Assembly (NCBI GenBank): GCA_016235455.1
Contig: JACRKZ010000181.1
Span: 1 to 52,382, forward strand
Reading direction: 5' to 3'
Origin: Armatimonadota bacterium
Lineage (GTDB): Bacteria > Armatimonadota > UBA10988
Length of the DNA: 52,382 nt
Of the stretch, positions 28,016 through 35,760 are shown piece by piece. Both the position numbers and the translations under genes were made by a program. Within the stretch, counting starts at the first letter, position 1, and every line of letters starts with the position of its first letter. Below the pieces are notes generated by a model that searched no databases, was not told where the DNA came from, and saw nothing but the letters and a program-made list of their open reading frames with translations.

Positions 28016-28044
28016 TTGTGCCCGCGCGCGCGATGGGCTAGACT
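28016..28044 (+). promoter_or_regulatory. Promoter placing transcription start at or next to the TPR gene's ATG
   Basis: TTGTGC (28016-28021), 17-bp spacer, TAGACT (28039-28044). The expected start is 6-8 bases on, at the ATG (28051). No ribosome-binding site lies between, so the mRNA is probably leaderless. Confidence 0.6.
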
Positions 28045-28050
28045 CAGAGC

Positions 28051-29031
28051 ATGAAGACCCTCGCCGAGGCGATCACGCTGTACCAGGAGGAGCGCTACCT
28101 CGACGCCTCGCGCCGCCTGGCGCTGGTGACGCAGTTCGAGCCTGAGAACGTCGAGGGCTGGATGTACTACGGCGCCGCGCTGGCCAAGCTGGGCCGCTGG
28201 GCCCAGGCCGTCGAGGCGCTGCGCCGGGTGGTCAAGCTGCGGCCCGACCAGGTCTCGGGCTACTGTGAGCTCGCCGCCGCGCTCATCGAGGCCGGCGACA
28301 AACCCTCGGCCCACGCCGTGCTGGACCAGGCCGCCTCGCTCGACCCAGCCCACCCCAGTCTGCGTTCACTGCGCGCGCGCCTGACCGGCCAGGCCCCGCC
28401 GCCGGCCAAACCCGCGGCCGACGAGAAGCCCGCCCGACCCGCGCGCGCGCGCCGTCGGCTTCGCCTGCGCGGGCTGGTCAACGAGCATAACCGCCTGCCG
28501 CTCATGCTCGGCGTGTTGGTCGCGCTGGTCATCATCACGCTGGCCCGCGTCACCATCGGCCGCTCGACCAGTGGGACGCAGTTGGCGCAGGCCACCGAGT
28601 TGCTGGCCCGCGCCGATGTCCAGGCCAAGGCGCTGGCCAAGCAGCCGGGCGAAGACTTCGACGTCGACCAGCAGGTCAACCAGTTGCTGCGCGAGGCCGA
28701 GTCGCTGGCGCTCGCCGCGCAACGCGCCGAGCCCGGCGAGCCGCGCGTCTATGCGCTGCTGGCGCGCATCGCCCAGCGCCAGCACGACCCGCGCCGCGCC
28801 TGGGAACACGCCTCGCACGGCCTCGATCTGTCGGCCAAGGCCAAGACGCCAGACACCAAGCTGCGCGCGCAGCTTCTGCTGGCCCGCGCCGTGGCCACCG
28901 CCGACCTGGCCTACGGCCCCAGCGCCGCGGCCACGCTGGCCCAGGCCCGCACCGACGCGACCGAGGCTGCCAAGCTCGATCCCGGCGCCGTGGACGCGGC
29001 GCTGGACAAGCGGCTGGCGGCGGGACGTTAG
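28051..29031 (+). CDS. TPR-repeat membrane-anchored protein
   Basis: A 326-residue protein. The N-terminal ~110 residues form about three tetratricopeptide repeats (YQEERYLDASRRLALV, YYGAALAKLGRWAQAVEALR, AAALIEAGDKPSAHAVLDQA). A Pro/Lys/Arg-rich linker and one membrane helix (LPLMLGVLVALVIITLA) follow, then a helical C-terminal half, again Ala-rich and TPR-like. It is probably an adaptor tethered in the inner membrane; no enzymatic motif is seen. The ATG at 28051 coincides with the predicted transcription start, with no Shine-Dalgarno sequence. It precedes leuC by 107 bp, but leuC has its own promoter. Confidence 0.8.
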   Translation: MKTLAEAITLYQEERYLDASRRLALVTQFEPENVEGWMYYGAALAKLGRWAQAVEALRRVVKLRPDQVSGYCELAAALIEAGDKPSAHAVLDQAASLDPAHPSLRSLRARLTGQAPPPAKPAADEKPARPARARRRLRLRGLVNEHNRLPLMLGVLVALVIITLARVTIGRSTSGTQLAQATELLARADVQAKALAKQPGEDFDVDQQVNQLLREAESLALAAQRAEPGEPRVYALLARIAQRQHDPRRAWEHASHGLDLSAKAKTPDTKLRAQLLLARAVATADLAYGPSAAATLAQARTDATEAAKLDPGAVDAALDKRLAAGR

Positions 29032-29084
29032 GGCATCCGTCGCGCCACGCAACCCTGCCGTCACCCCCCACAACAAGCGCGCGA

Positions 29085-29112
29085 TTGTGCGCCGCGCGGC
29101 GAGCGCTATAAT
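29085..29112 (+). promoter_or_regulatory. Promoter of leuCD
   Basis: TTGTGC (29085-29090), 16-bp spacer, TATAAT (29107-29112). The start would be near 29119, giving a ~20-base leader that includes GGAGGA (29128-29133). The same -35 hexamer is used by the TPR gene promoter. Confidence 0.7.
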
Positions 29113-29138
29113 CGAGCCAGTCAAAGCGGAGGACAGCC

Positions 29139-30452
29139 ATGGGCATGACCCTGACCGAACAGATCCTGGCGCGGCACGCCGGCCGGGACCGCGTGAGCGC
29201 GGGTGAGAACATCTGGGTCGACGTCGACATCCTGCTGACCCACGACGTCTGTGGGCCGGGCACGATCGGCATCTTCAAGGACAAGTTCGGCGCCGATGCC
29301 AAGGTGTGGGACAAAGAGCGCGTGGTCATCATCCCCGACCACTACATCTTCACCGCGGATGCCATGGCCAGGCGCAACATCGACATCCTGCGCGAGTTCG
29401 TCGCCGAGCAGGGCCTGCCCTACTACTACGACCCCGGCACCAGCCGCTACAAGGGCGTCTGCCATGTGGCGCTGCCCGAGGAGGGCCACACCCGCCCGGG
29501 TGAGCTGCTGCTGGGCACCGACAGCCACACCTGCACGCACGGCGCGTTTGGTATGTTCGCCACCGGCGTGGGCAACACCGACGCCGCCCTGGCCATGGGC
29601 ACCGGCAAGACCTGGCTCAAGGTCCCCGAGACCATGCGCTTCGAGTTCCACGGCGCGCTGCCGCCGTACCTGATGGCCAAGGACCTGATCTTGCAGGTCA
29701 TCGGCGATATCGGCTTCGATGGCGCCACCTACCGCGCCATGGAGTTCGTCGGGCCGGCGGTCTTCGACCTGAACATCGAGGAGCGCATGACGCTGTGCAA
29801 CATGGCCATCGAGGCCGGTGGCAAGAACGGCGTCGTCGAGCCCGACCAGGTCACCATCGACTATGTCAACGAGCGCATCGCGCGCGCCGGCACCCACGCC
29901 GACTACACGCCGGTCTACGACACGGCCGACGGCGCCTATGTGTTCACCAAGCAGTACGACGTCAGCACGCTCGACCCGGTCGTGGCCAAGCCGCACCGGC
30001 CGGACAACCGTGCCAGCGTACGCGAAGTGGCCGGCACCAAGGTCGACCGCGTCTACATCGGCAGCTGCACGGGCGGTAAGATCACCGACTTCGAGGCGGC
30101 CGCGCGCCTGCTGGCCGGGCGCGAGGTGAGGGTGGACACCTTCATCGTGCCGGCCACCACCGAGGTGGCGCGCGAGCTGGGCCGCCGCAAGATCGGCGAG
30201 CACACGCTGACCGAGATCTTCCGCAACGCCGGCTGCCGCTTGGGCGAAAGCTCCTGCGCGGCCTGCCTGGGCGGACCCGTGGACACCTTCGGCCGGCTCA
30301 ACGAGCCGCTGACCTGCGTGAGCACGACCAACCGCAACTTCCCCGGCCGCATGGGTCACAAGGACGGGCAGGTCTACCTGGCATCGCCCATGACCGCTGC
30401 CGCCACGGCGCTGACCGGTGTCATCACCGACCCGCGCGACCAGATGAGCTGA
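29139..30452 (+). CDS. leuC: 3-isopropylmalate dehydratase large subunit
   Basis: A 437-residue aconitase-superfamily subunit. It isomerises 2-isopropylmalate to 3-isopropylmalate in leucine synthesis. Iron-sulfur cluster cysteines are present (GSCTGG and CAACLGG), as are TDSHTCTHGAFGMFATGVG and MGTGKTWLKVPE. The length and sequence style match the LeuC2/homoaconitase-like (archaeal-type) group of about 420 residues, not the longer 465-residue E. coli type. GGAGGA lies five bases before ATG. leuD follows after 15 bp. A homoaconitase role is possible in principle, but no lysine-pathway genes are nearby. Confidence 0.95.
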   Translation: MGMTLTEQILARHAGRDRVSAGENIWVDVDILLTHDVCGPGTIGIFKDKFGADAKVWDKERVVIIPDHYIFTADAMARRNIDILREFVAEQGLPYYYDPGTSRYKGVCHVALPEEGHTRPGELLLGTDSHTCTHGAFGMFATGVGNTDAALAMGTGKTWLKVPETMRFEFHGALPPYLMAKDLILQVIGDIGFDGATYRAMEFVGPAVFDLNIEERMTLCNMAIEAGGKNGVVEPDQVTIDYVNERIARAGTHADYTPVYDTADGAYVFTKQYDVSTLDPVVAKPHRPDNRASVREVAGTKVDRVYIGSCTGGKITDFEAAARLLAGREVRVDTFIVPATTEVARELGRRKIGEHTLTEIFRNAGCRLGESSCAACLGGPVDTFGRLNEPLTCVSTTNRNFPGRMGHKDGQVYLASPMTAAATALTGVITDPRDQMS

Positions 30453-30467
30453 GGCAAGGAGGCAACC

Positions 30468-31031
30468 ATGGACACCAAGATTCGCGGTAAGGCCTACGTG
30501 GTCGGCGAGAGTATCGATACCGACCAGATCATCCCGGCCCAGTATCTGGTCTACAGCACCTCGGACCCCGAGGAGCGCCGCTTCTATGGCCACTATGCGC
30601 TGGCCGGCCTGCCGGTCGCCAGCCAGGGCCTGCCCGACGGCGGCACGCCGTTCGTGCGGGGCGAGGAGTTCACCAGCGACTACCAGATCATCGTCGCCGG
30701 CCCGAACTTCGGTTGCGGCTCCAGCCGCGAGCACGCGCCGCTGGCCCTGGCCGAGGCCGGCGCCACGCTGGTCATCGCCGAGAGCTACGCGCGCATCTTC
30801 TTCCGCAACTGCGTCAACGGCGGCTATGTCATCCCCGCCGAGACGCGTGAGCGGCTCTACGACCGCGTGCGCACCGGCGACGATCTGGAAGTGGACCTGA
30901 CGGCCAACACCGTCATCAATCACACCACCGGCGACCACTACGAACTGCCGCCGATCGGCGACATCCTGCCCATCCTCGAAGCCGGCGACGTCTTTGAGTA
31001 CGCCAAAAAGGCCGGCATGATGGCCTCGTGA
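30468..31031 (+). CDS. leuD: 3-isopropylmalate dehydratase small subunit
   Basis: A 187-residue partner of LeuC carrying the swivel domain. Motifs YVVGESIDTDQIIPAQYL and FGCGSSREHAPLAL (substrate-contacting loop) are clear. AAGGAGG (30456-30462) is ideally placed for the ATG, 15 bp after the leuC stop, so they form a two-gene operon. A repeat-derived hairpin immediately after the stop probably terminates it. The length fits LeuD2-type proteins (160-190), matching the LeuC2 type of its partner. Confidence 0.95.
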   Translation: MDTKIRGKAYVVGESIDTDQIIPAQYLVYSTSDPEERRFYGHYALAGLPVASQGLPDGGTPFVRGEEFTSDYQIIVAGPNFGCGSSREHAPLALAEAGATLVIAESYARIFFRNCVNGGYVIPAETRERLYDRVRTGDDLEVDLTANTVINHTTGDHYELPPIGDILPILEAGDVFEYAKKAGMMAS

Positions 31032-31034
31032 GCA

Positions 31035-31113
31035 ACATCCGCAGATGATGCAGATGGACGCAGATTACGGACATGCAGAATCATCTACGTCCATCTGCGC
31101 TATCTGCGGATGT
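31035..31113. repeat. Hairpin copy of the CAGAT repeat family (site D)
   Basis: Twenty-six-base arms (31035-31060 and 31088-31113) pair except for a central three-base block; they read ACATCCGCAGAT-N3-GCAGATGGACG. The 27-nt loop contains CAGATTACGG, the same unit seen at the GxxExxY element. It lies between convergent leuD and the kinase gene and probably serves as their bidirectional terminator. Confidence 0.75.
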
Positions 31114-31131
31114 CGCCGATTGCCGACGCCT

Positions 31132-32094
31132 CTACGCTTCGGCGTCTTCGGACCACGGGGCGAGGAGGTGCCAGACGGTGGCTGGCGTGATCTGCTTGGT
31201 CGGGCCCCAGTAGGCCGACATCAGCACCAGCGCGCGGCACAGCGCCGCCTGGCGCAACCGCTCGCGCTCGCGCTCGTCGATATCGTCCCAGCCGTAGCCC
31301 TGGAGGAACGCGCTGCGCAGGCGCGGCGAGTTGCCCCACAGGTTCAGCTCCATGTCGCGGAAGTCCGCCGACGCCGGGCCGAGATAGGCCTGGCCCAGGT
31401 CGAGCAAACCCGTGGGCACCAGCGTCTCGGGATCGATGAGGATGTTCCAGAGCTGGTAGTCGCCGTGGCACAGCACGGGGTCGAAGGGCAGTTGCCGGAT
31501 CTCGCGGCCGACCGACCAGACCTGTCGAGCGCGGTCGAGCAGTCGTGCATCGAGCCAGCCCTGCTGCCCAAGCCGCTCCATGGCCAAGTCGAACTCCGCG
31601 TCCTGGTTGGACGCCCAGGCAGCAGCAGCCGCTACGCCGGCCCGCTTGAGGCCGCTGCCGCTCAGCGAGACGCGGTGCAGGCGGCTGAGCATCTCGCCAC
31701 AACGCCGCAGCAGCCGCGCCGACTCCGCCATGTCGAGTCGCTCCAACAGCGTATCCGCGTCGATGCCGGGCAGCCGTTGGTGCAAGGCGTAGGGCCAACC
31801 GAGCTTGCCGCCGTTGAGGTTCAGCATGCTCCACGCGGGCACCGGCAGCGCGCTGTGCCGGCGTAGATGGCCCAGCACTTCGTCCTCCGCCACCAGCACG
31901 CGCGGCTCCTGGTTGCGCAGGTAGGCCTTGAGCACAGCGCCCTGGCCGTCGGCCAGTTCCATCCCGAAGACGGCGCTGACCTCGCCCTTGGCCAGCCGAC
32001 TGACACTCAGCGGCTCGGCCAGCCCATGCTCTCGGCACAGCGCCACCGCCATCTCGAGTGTCACCTCGAAGGTGCGGAACTGGCCTGGAGTCAT
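31132..32094 (-). CDS. Aminoglycoside phosphotransferase-like (APH) small-molecule kinase
   Basis: A 320-residue APH/choline-kinase-fold protein. Catalytic loop CHGDYQLWN (HGDxxxxN) and metal-binding DLGQA are intact. The N-lobe has AVLKAYL (ATP-contacting Lys) and a helix Glu (VAEDEVLGHL). It could phosphorylate a sugar, choline, homoserine or amino sugar. Resistance is not implied; most family members in such genomes are metabolic. The gene overlaps the RNase Z stop by 4 bases (ATGA), so translation is coupled. It is the last of three genes transcribed from the 34258 promoter. Confidence 0.85.
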   Translation of the reverse strand: MTPGQFRTFEVTLEMAVALCREHGLAEPLSVSRLAKGEVSAVFGMELADGQGAVLKAYLRNQEPRVLVAEDEVLGHLRRHSALPVPAWSMLNLNGGKLGWPYALHQRLPGIDADTLLERLDMAESARLLRRCGEMLSRLHRVSLSGSGLKRAGVAAAAAWASNQDAEFDLAMERLGQQGWLDARLLDRARQVWSVGREIRQLPFDPVLCHGDYQLWNILIDPETLVPTGLLDLGQAYLGPASADFRDMELNLWGNSPRLRSAFLQGYGWDDIDERERERLRQAALCRALVLMSAYWGPTKQITPATVWHLLAPWSEDAEA

Positions 32095-33008
32095 GGCACG
32101 GGCTCCAGTTCGAACTCCTTGAGGTCGGTGGCCACGTCGACGCACGGGAAATGCTCGGCCGCCTCGCGGCGCAGCATCTCCAGGTCCACATAGCGCGGCG
32201 AGAAATGCGTCAGCACCAGCCGCTTGGCTCCGGCCAGGCGCGCCACTTCAGCCGCTTCGACCGTGGTGCTGTGCTTCTTGAGCTTGGCTTCCTCGGCCAG
32301 GTCCAGCCCGAAGGTGGACTCGTGGACCAGCAGGTCGGCGTTCTGCGCCAGCCGCACGGCCATTGGGCAGGGCCGTGTGTCGGTGATGTAGGCCACCCGG
32401 CGGCCGGGCCGATGCTCGCCCAGCACCTGCTCGGGCCGGACCACCGTGCCATCGGCCAGCGTCACGCTCTCGCCGTTCTGCAGCACGCCAAACAGCGGGC
32501 CAGACGGCACGCCGAGTTCCTTGGCCGCCTCGACGTCGAACCGACCAGGCTTGTCCTTCTCGATCAGCGCAAAGCCATACGTCGGCAGGCGATGGTCGAG
32601 CCGACCAGCCTCGATCAGGTACTCCGGCCCGTCGTAGACCGACTCGAAGTCGCGCGACAGCTCGATGAAGTCGGTGTCGTAGGCAAACTCGGTGCGCAGG
32701 AAGCGTCGGTTGGCCTGCACGTACTCGCGCAGGCCCACCGGCCCGACGATGGTCAGGGGCTCGACGCGCTCGGCCATCTGCAGCGACATGAGCAGGCCCA
32801 TGAGACCGGTGATGTGGTCGCCGTGCATGTGCGAGATGAGGATCCAGCGCAGCCGGCTGAACTTCAGGTTGGCCCGCCGGAAGCGGATCTGCGCGCCTTC
32901 GCCGCAGTCGAACAGGAACATGTCGCCCAGGCGGATGAGGGCCAGCGACGGCAAGAAGCGGCGAGGCGTGGGCGTCGCCGAACTCGTCCCTAGAAACACT
33001 AAGCGCAT
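32091..33008 (-). CDS. rnz: Ribonuclease Z
   Basis: A 305-residue metallo-beta-lactamase-fold nuclease that trims tRNA 3' ends. Metal motif HMHGDH is intact, with later ligands in AYITDTRPC and LVHESTF and the terminal LTHFSPRY. The start FLGTSSATPTPRR is the usual N-terminus of the short form, and the length is normal (about 300). ATG 33008 has AGGGAG six bases upstream; the longer frame overlaps the upstream gene and is rejected. It lies 43 bp after the HEAT-repeat gene and overlaps the kinase gene by 4 bases. Confidence 0.95.
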   Translation of the reverse strand: MRLVFLGTSSATPTPRRFLPSLALIRLGDMFLFDCGEGAQIRFRRANLKFSRLRWILISHMHGDHITGLMGLLMSLQMAERVEPLTIVGPVGLREYVQANRRFLRTEFAYDTDFIELSRDFESVYDGPEYLIEAGRLDHRLPTYGFALIEKDKPGRFDVEAAKELGVPSGPLFGVLQNGESVTLADGTVVRPEQVLGEHRPGRRVAYITDTRPCPMAVRLAQNADLLVHESTFGLDLAEEAKLKKHSTTVEAAEVARLAGAKRLVLTHFSPRYVDLEMLRREAAEHFPCVDVATDLKEFELEPVP

Positions 33009-33051
33009 CGCGGCTCCCTGGCCGCCTGATCGGTCATCACGCTCAGGGGGC

Positions 33052-34194
33052 TCATCCGCGCTGCTTGATGGCGTCAAGTGCCTTCTGGGCCAGCGGCTTG
33101 ACGATGCTCTTCTCGGCCGAAGGGGCTTCCGCCACGATCTTGGCCAGGATCTCGTTGAACGACTTGTCGCCAATGCGCGCGAGGATCTCGCAGGTCACCG
33201 CCACGGGGTTGATCTGCATCTCCGAGCCCTTGGGCGCGGTCGAATGCACGTTCTTGGCCACTTGCGCCGTCAGGAACCCACGCAGAGTCTCCAGCCGCTC
33301 GGGGTGGTCGAAGTTGCCGATGCGCTCCAGCGCATAGTACTGCGCCGTGGGCAGGTCGGCTTCGAGCAGCTTCTTGAGGTACGGCCAGACTTCGCGGCCA
33401 CGGAACTCGGCGATGGCCTGCGCGAACTTCATCTCGGGCTTGCCGGCCTGCACACTGGTGGCAAAATGCGCGGCCAGCGGCTCCAGCGCCCGGGCATCAC
33501 CGATGCGCGACAACGCCGAAGCGGCCCCGGACACGTTGCCGCGGTCAGCATCGTCGAGCGCGGCGATGAGCGGCGGCACGGCCGCGCCGCCATAGGCGGC
33601 CAAGCGCGAGCAGGCGGGCTGGCTGTAGCACAGCTTGACGAGCCCGGCAATCTTCTGGTCGGTGGTCTCGGCGGCCTCGGCGGCCAGCACGTCGCGCAAG
33701 TGGCCGCTGACTTGGATGGCGACCGCGCGCACCGCCTCTTCGCGGTCGCTGGCCAACTCGTTGAGCGCGGGCAAGGCCGCGGCACTGCCCGTGTTACCCA
33801 GCGCCAGAGCGGCATGGAAGCGCACCGCGCCGTTGGTGTCGCGGGCGACGGAAACCAGTGGCTCGACCGTCTTCGGCCCGCCAACTTCGCCCAGGCCGTA
33901 GGCGGCATTGGCCCGCAAGTGCGCCCGGCGCGAGCCCAGCAAGCGCGTCAGTCCGGGGATGGCCGGCTCGCCCGCGAGCGCCAACTCCTCGAGCGCGTGA
34001 CGCGCATCGGTCAGGTTGCCGCGGAACAGCGCGCCACGCGATACCGGCACCTTGTCATCGGCCGTCATCGCCTCGGCGCGAGCCTCGATGCGGCTCACCA
34101 ACTGGTTCAGGCGGCCCGCATCCTGGGCTACCGCCCGACCGAGCGGCATCGCCAAGGCCACCGCCCCAATCAACCACAGGCTCAACCGCTTCAT
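33052..34194 (-). CDS. Exported HEAT-repeat protein
   Basis: A 380-residue protein with a signal peptide (MKRLSLWLIGAVALAMPLG, cut near AVAQ) and then consecutive HEAT/PBS-lyase-type helical repeats through most of the length (ALFRGNLTDARHALEELAL, LRANAAYGLGEVGGPKTVE, AVRFHAALALGNTGSAAAL, AASALSRIGDARALEP). It should be periplasmic and act as a binding scaffold; no catalytic motif is seen. AGGAGA precedes ATG 34194. It heads an operon with RNase Z and the APH-type kinase behind a strong promoter. Confidence 0.85.
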   Translation of the reverse strand: MKRLSLWLIGAVALAMPLGRAVAQDAGRLNQLVSRIEARAEAMTADDKVPVSRGALFRGNLTDARHALEELALAGEPAIPGLTRLLGSRRAHLRANAAYGLGEVGGPKTVEPLVSVARDTNGAVRFHAALALGNTGSAAALPALNELASDREEAVRAVAIQVSGHLRDVLAAEAAETTDQKIAGLVKLCYSQPACSRLAAYGGAAVPPLIAALDDADRGNVSGAASALSRIGDARALEPLAAHFATSVQAGKPEMKFAQAIAEFRGREVWPYLKKLLEADLPTAQYYALERIGNFDHPERLETLRGFLTAQVAKNVHSTAPKGSEMQINPVAVTCEILARIGDKSFNEILAKIVAEAPSAEKSIVKPLAQKALDAIKQRG

Positions 34195-34229
34195 CCCAGT
34201 CTCCTGTTCCCAACGCCCGGACACCGCGC

Positions 34230-34258
34230 ATCGTAGTGATCAGCGGGGTCTCTGTCAA
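34230..34258 (-). promoter_or_regulatory. Promoter of the HEAT-rnz-kinase operon
   Basis: On the minus strand: TTGACA (TGTCAA at 34253-34258 on plus), 17-bp spacer, TACGAT (ATCGTA at 34230-34235). The -35 is perfect. The start would be about 30 bases before ATG 34194. Confidence 0.8.
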
Positions 34259-34264
34259 CCTCAG

Positions 34265-34326
34265 GGCTAGAAACGGTGTCAGGGACCGTTTTCTGAGGAA
34301 AACGGTCCCTGACACCGTTTCTAGCC
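34265..34326. repeat. Perfect 29-bp palindrome (REP-like) containing a stop codon
   Basis: Arms 34265-34293 and 34298-34326 are exact reverse complements around a TGAG centre. The core reads CGGTGTCAGGGACCG on one strand and its complement on the other. The right arm supplies the TAG stop (34321-34323) of the minus-strand Fe-S gene. Very similar sequences, recalled from other genomes, belong to REP-type repeats linked with RAYT (IS200-like) transposases; none is encoded here. Confidence 0.85.
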
Positions 34327-35688
34327 GCCGCCATAGGCACGATCAAGGTACTCGGCCATGTGCCACGCTTCCATCTTCAGGGAATGACGCTTGATCCCGT
34401 AGCGGAGTTGCAGCAAACAGCCGGGATTGCTGGTCACGACCACATCCGCGCCCGTGGCGGCGATGTTGGCCATCTTGCGGTCCAGCAGCTGCACCGACTC
34501 GGCAAAGTGTGTCACATTGTAGACGCCCGCGCTACCGCAGCACCAGTTGGCCTCGTTGAGCTCGACATAGTGCACGCCGGGCACCTTGGCCAGCACGCGC
34601 CGTGGCTCGAAGATGACGCCCTGGGCGTGGTGCAGGTGGCAGGCATCGTGGTAGGTCACCACCTTGCCCAGCGGCTTCATGCCGGCCGTATCGAGGCCGT
34701 GGCGGTCGAACCACTCGGTCAGGTCAAGGACCTTGGCCGAGAAGGCCCGGGCGCGCTCGCCCCACTTGGGGTCGTCGTGCAGCCAGTGGGCATAGTCCTT
34801 CATGGCCGCGCCGCAGCCGGCGGAGTTCATGACGATGGCATCCACCTCGGCCCGCTCGAACGCGGCGATGACCAGCTTGGCCATCTGCCGGGCCTTGGCC
34901 AACTCGCCCGCATGAGCGTGGAGCGCGCCGCAGCAGCCCGCATCGCGCGGGGTGACCACCTGGCAGCCGTTGCGCTGCAGCACGCGCACGGTGGCTTCGT
35001 TCTCGGGACTGCACATGACATCCATGGCGCAGCCCAGCAGCAGGCCCACGCGGTGTTTCACGGCGCCAACGGGCTCGGCCACCTCGGGTAGCGTCTCACT
35101 GCTCAGCCGCGCCGGTACCGCCGGCAGCAACTGCTCCATCTGGCCGAGCTGGCCTGGCGGCAGACCCAGCCGGTGAAGCAGCCGGCGCAGGCCCGTGCGC
35201 TCATAGAGATACAGGGCTCGGCCCGCGAGGCGGAACAGCGGCAATCGCTCGAACATGGCGAAGGGCAATCGCCGCACACAGCCGCGCACCAGCCGCCCGA
35301 ACCGACGGTAGGCCGGCTCGTTCCGCCGGAAGCGCGAAGTTTCGATCTGCGTGCGCGCGGCCTCCAACATGCTGCCGTACTGGACGCCGGCGGGACAGGC
35401 GGTCATGCAGGCCAGGCAGCCCAGGCAGAAGTAGATCTCCTGGGAGAAGACCTCACTGATCTCCAGCGCGCCGTCAGCCACGCCGCGCATGAGCTGGATG
35501 CGCCCGCGAGGTGATGAGCGTTCGCGCCCGGTCAGGGCGAAGGTCGGGCACTGCGGCAGGCACAGCCCGCAGTGCATGCAGTTGAGCAGATCGCCGTATT
35601 GCGGCGCGTCGAGCAGGTCGAACCCGACCATCGGGCTGGCGTCGGCGCTCTCGTTGGTTGGCTGGGCGACACACATGATGGTCGTCAT
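34321..35688 (-). CDS. Glycolate oxidase iron-sulfur subunit GlcF-like protein
   Basis: A 455-residue cytosolic or membrane-associated Fe-S protein. Two 4Fe-4S ferredoxin motifs are present (CMHCGLCLPQCP and CLGCLACMTACP), followed by two CCG domains with AGCCG and WCCGSAG. This matches GlcF, the electron-transfer part of glycolate or lactate oxidase. The flavoprotein partners (GlcD/GlcE) are absent from this window, so the redox partner is unknown; a lactate- or glycerol-phosphate-type complex is an alternative. ATG 35688 diverges from the fucosidase gene by 72 bp; ATG 35676 is an alternative. Its stop codon lies inside a palindromic repeat. Confidence 0.88.
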   Translation of the reverse strand: MTTIMCVAQPTNESADASPMVGFDLLDAPQYGDLLNCMHCGLCLPQCPTFALTGRERSSPRGRIQLMRGVADGALEISEVFSQEIYFCLGCLACMTACPAGVQYGSMLEAARTQIETSRFRRNEPAYRRFGRLVRGCVRRLPFAMFERLPLFRLAGRALYLYERTGLRRLLHRLGLPPGQLGQMEQLLPAVPARLSSETLPEVAEPVGAVKHRVGLLLGCAMDVMCSPENEATVRVLQRNGCQVVTPRDAGCCGALHAHAGELAKARQMAKLVIAAFERAEVDAIVMNSAGCGAAMKDYAHWLHDDPKWGERARAFSAKVLDLTEWFDRHGLDTAGMKPLGKVVTYHDACHLHHAQGVIFEPRRVLAKVPGVHYVELNEANWCCGSAGVYNVTHFAESVQLLDRKMANIAATGADVVVTSNPGCLLQLRYGIKRHSLKMEAWHMAEYLDRAYGGG

Positions 35689-35760
35689 TGTAACCTATTC
35701 GGCGCCGGCCGGGAGGATTCGCGCGAGCGTATCGCAACCCTCCGGGCAGGAGCATCCATC

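Noticed and set aside
29139..30452. Homoaconitase for lysine synthesis
   Set aside because: No other alpha-aminoadipate pathway genes are nearby; pairing with a LeuD2-type subunit fits isopropylmalate dehydratase better.
31132..32094. Antibiotic-resistance aminoglycoside kinase
   Set aside because: Only general APH-fold motifs are present, and the operon context (RNase Z, HEAT protein) points to a metabolic role.
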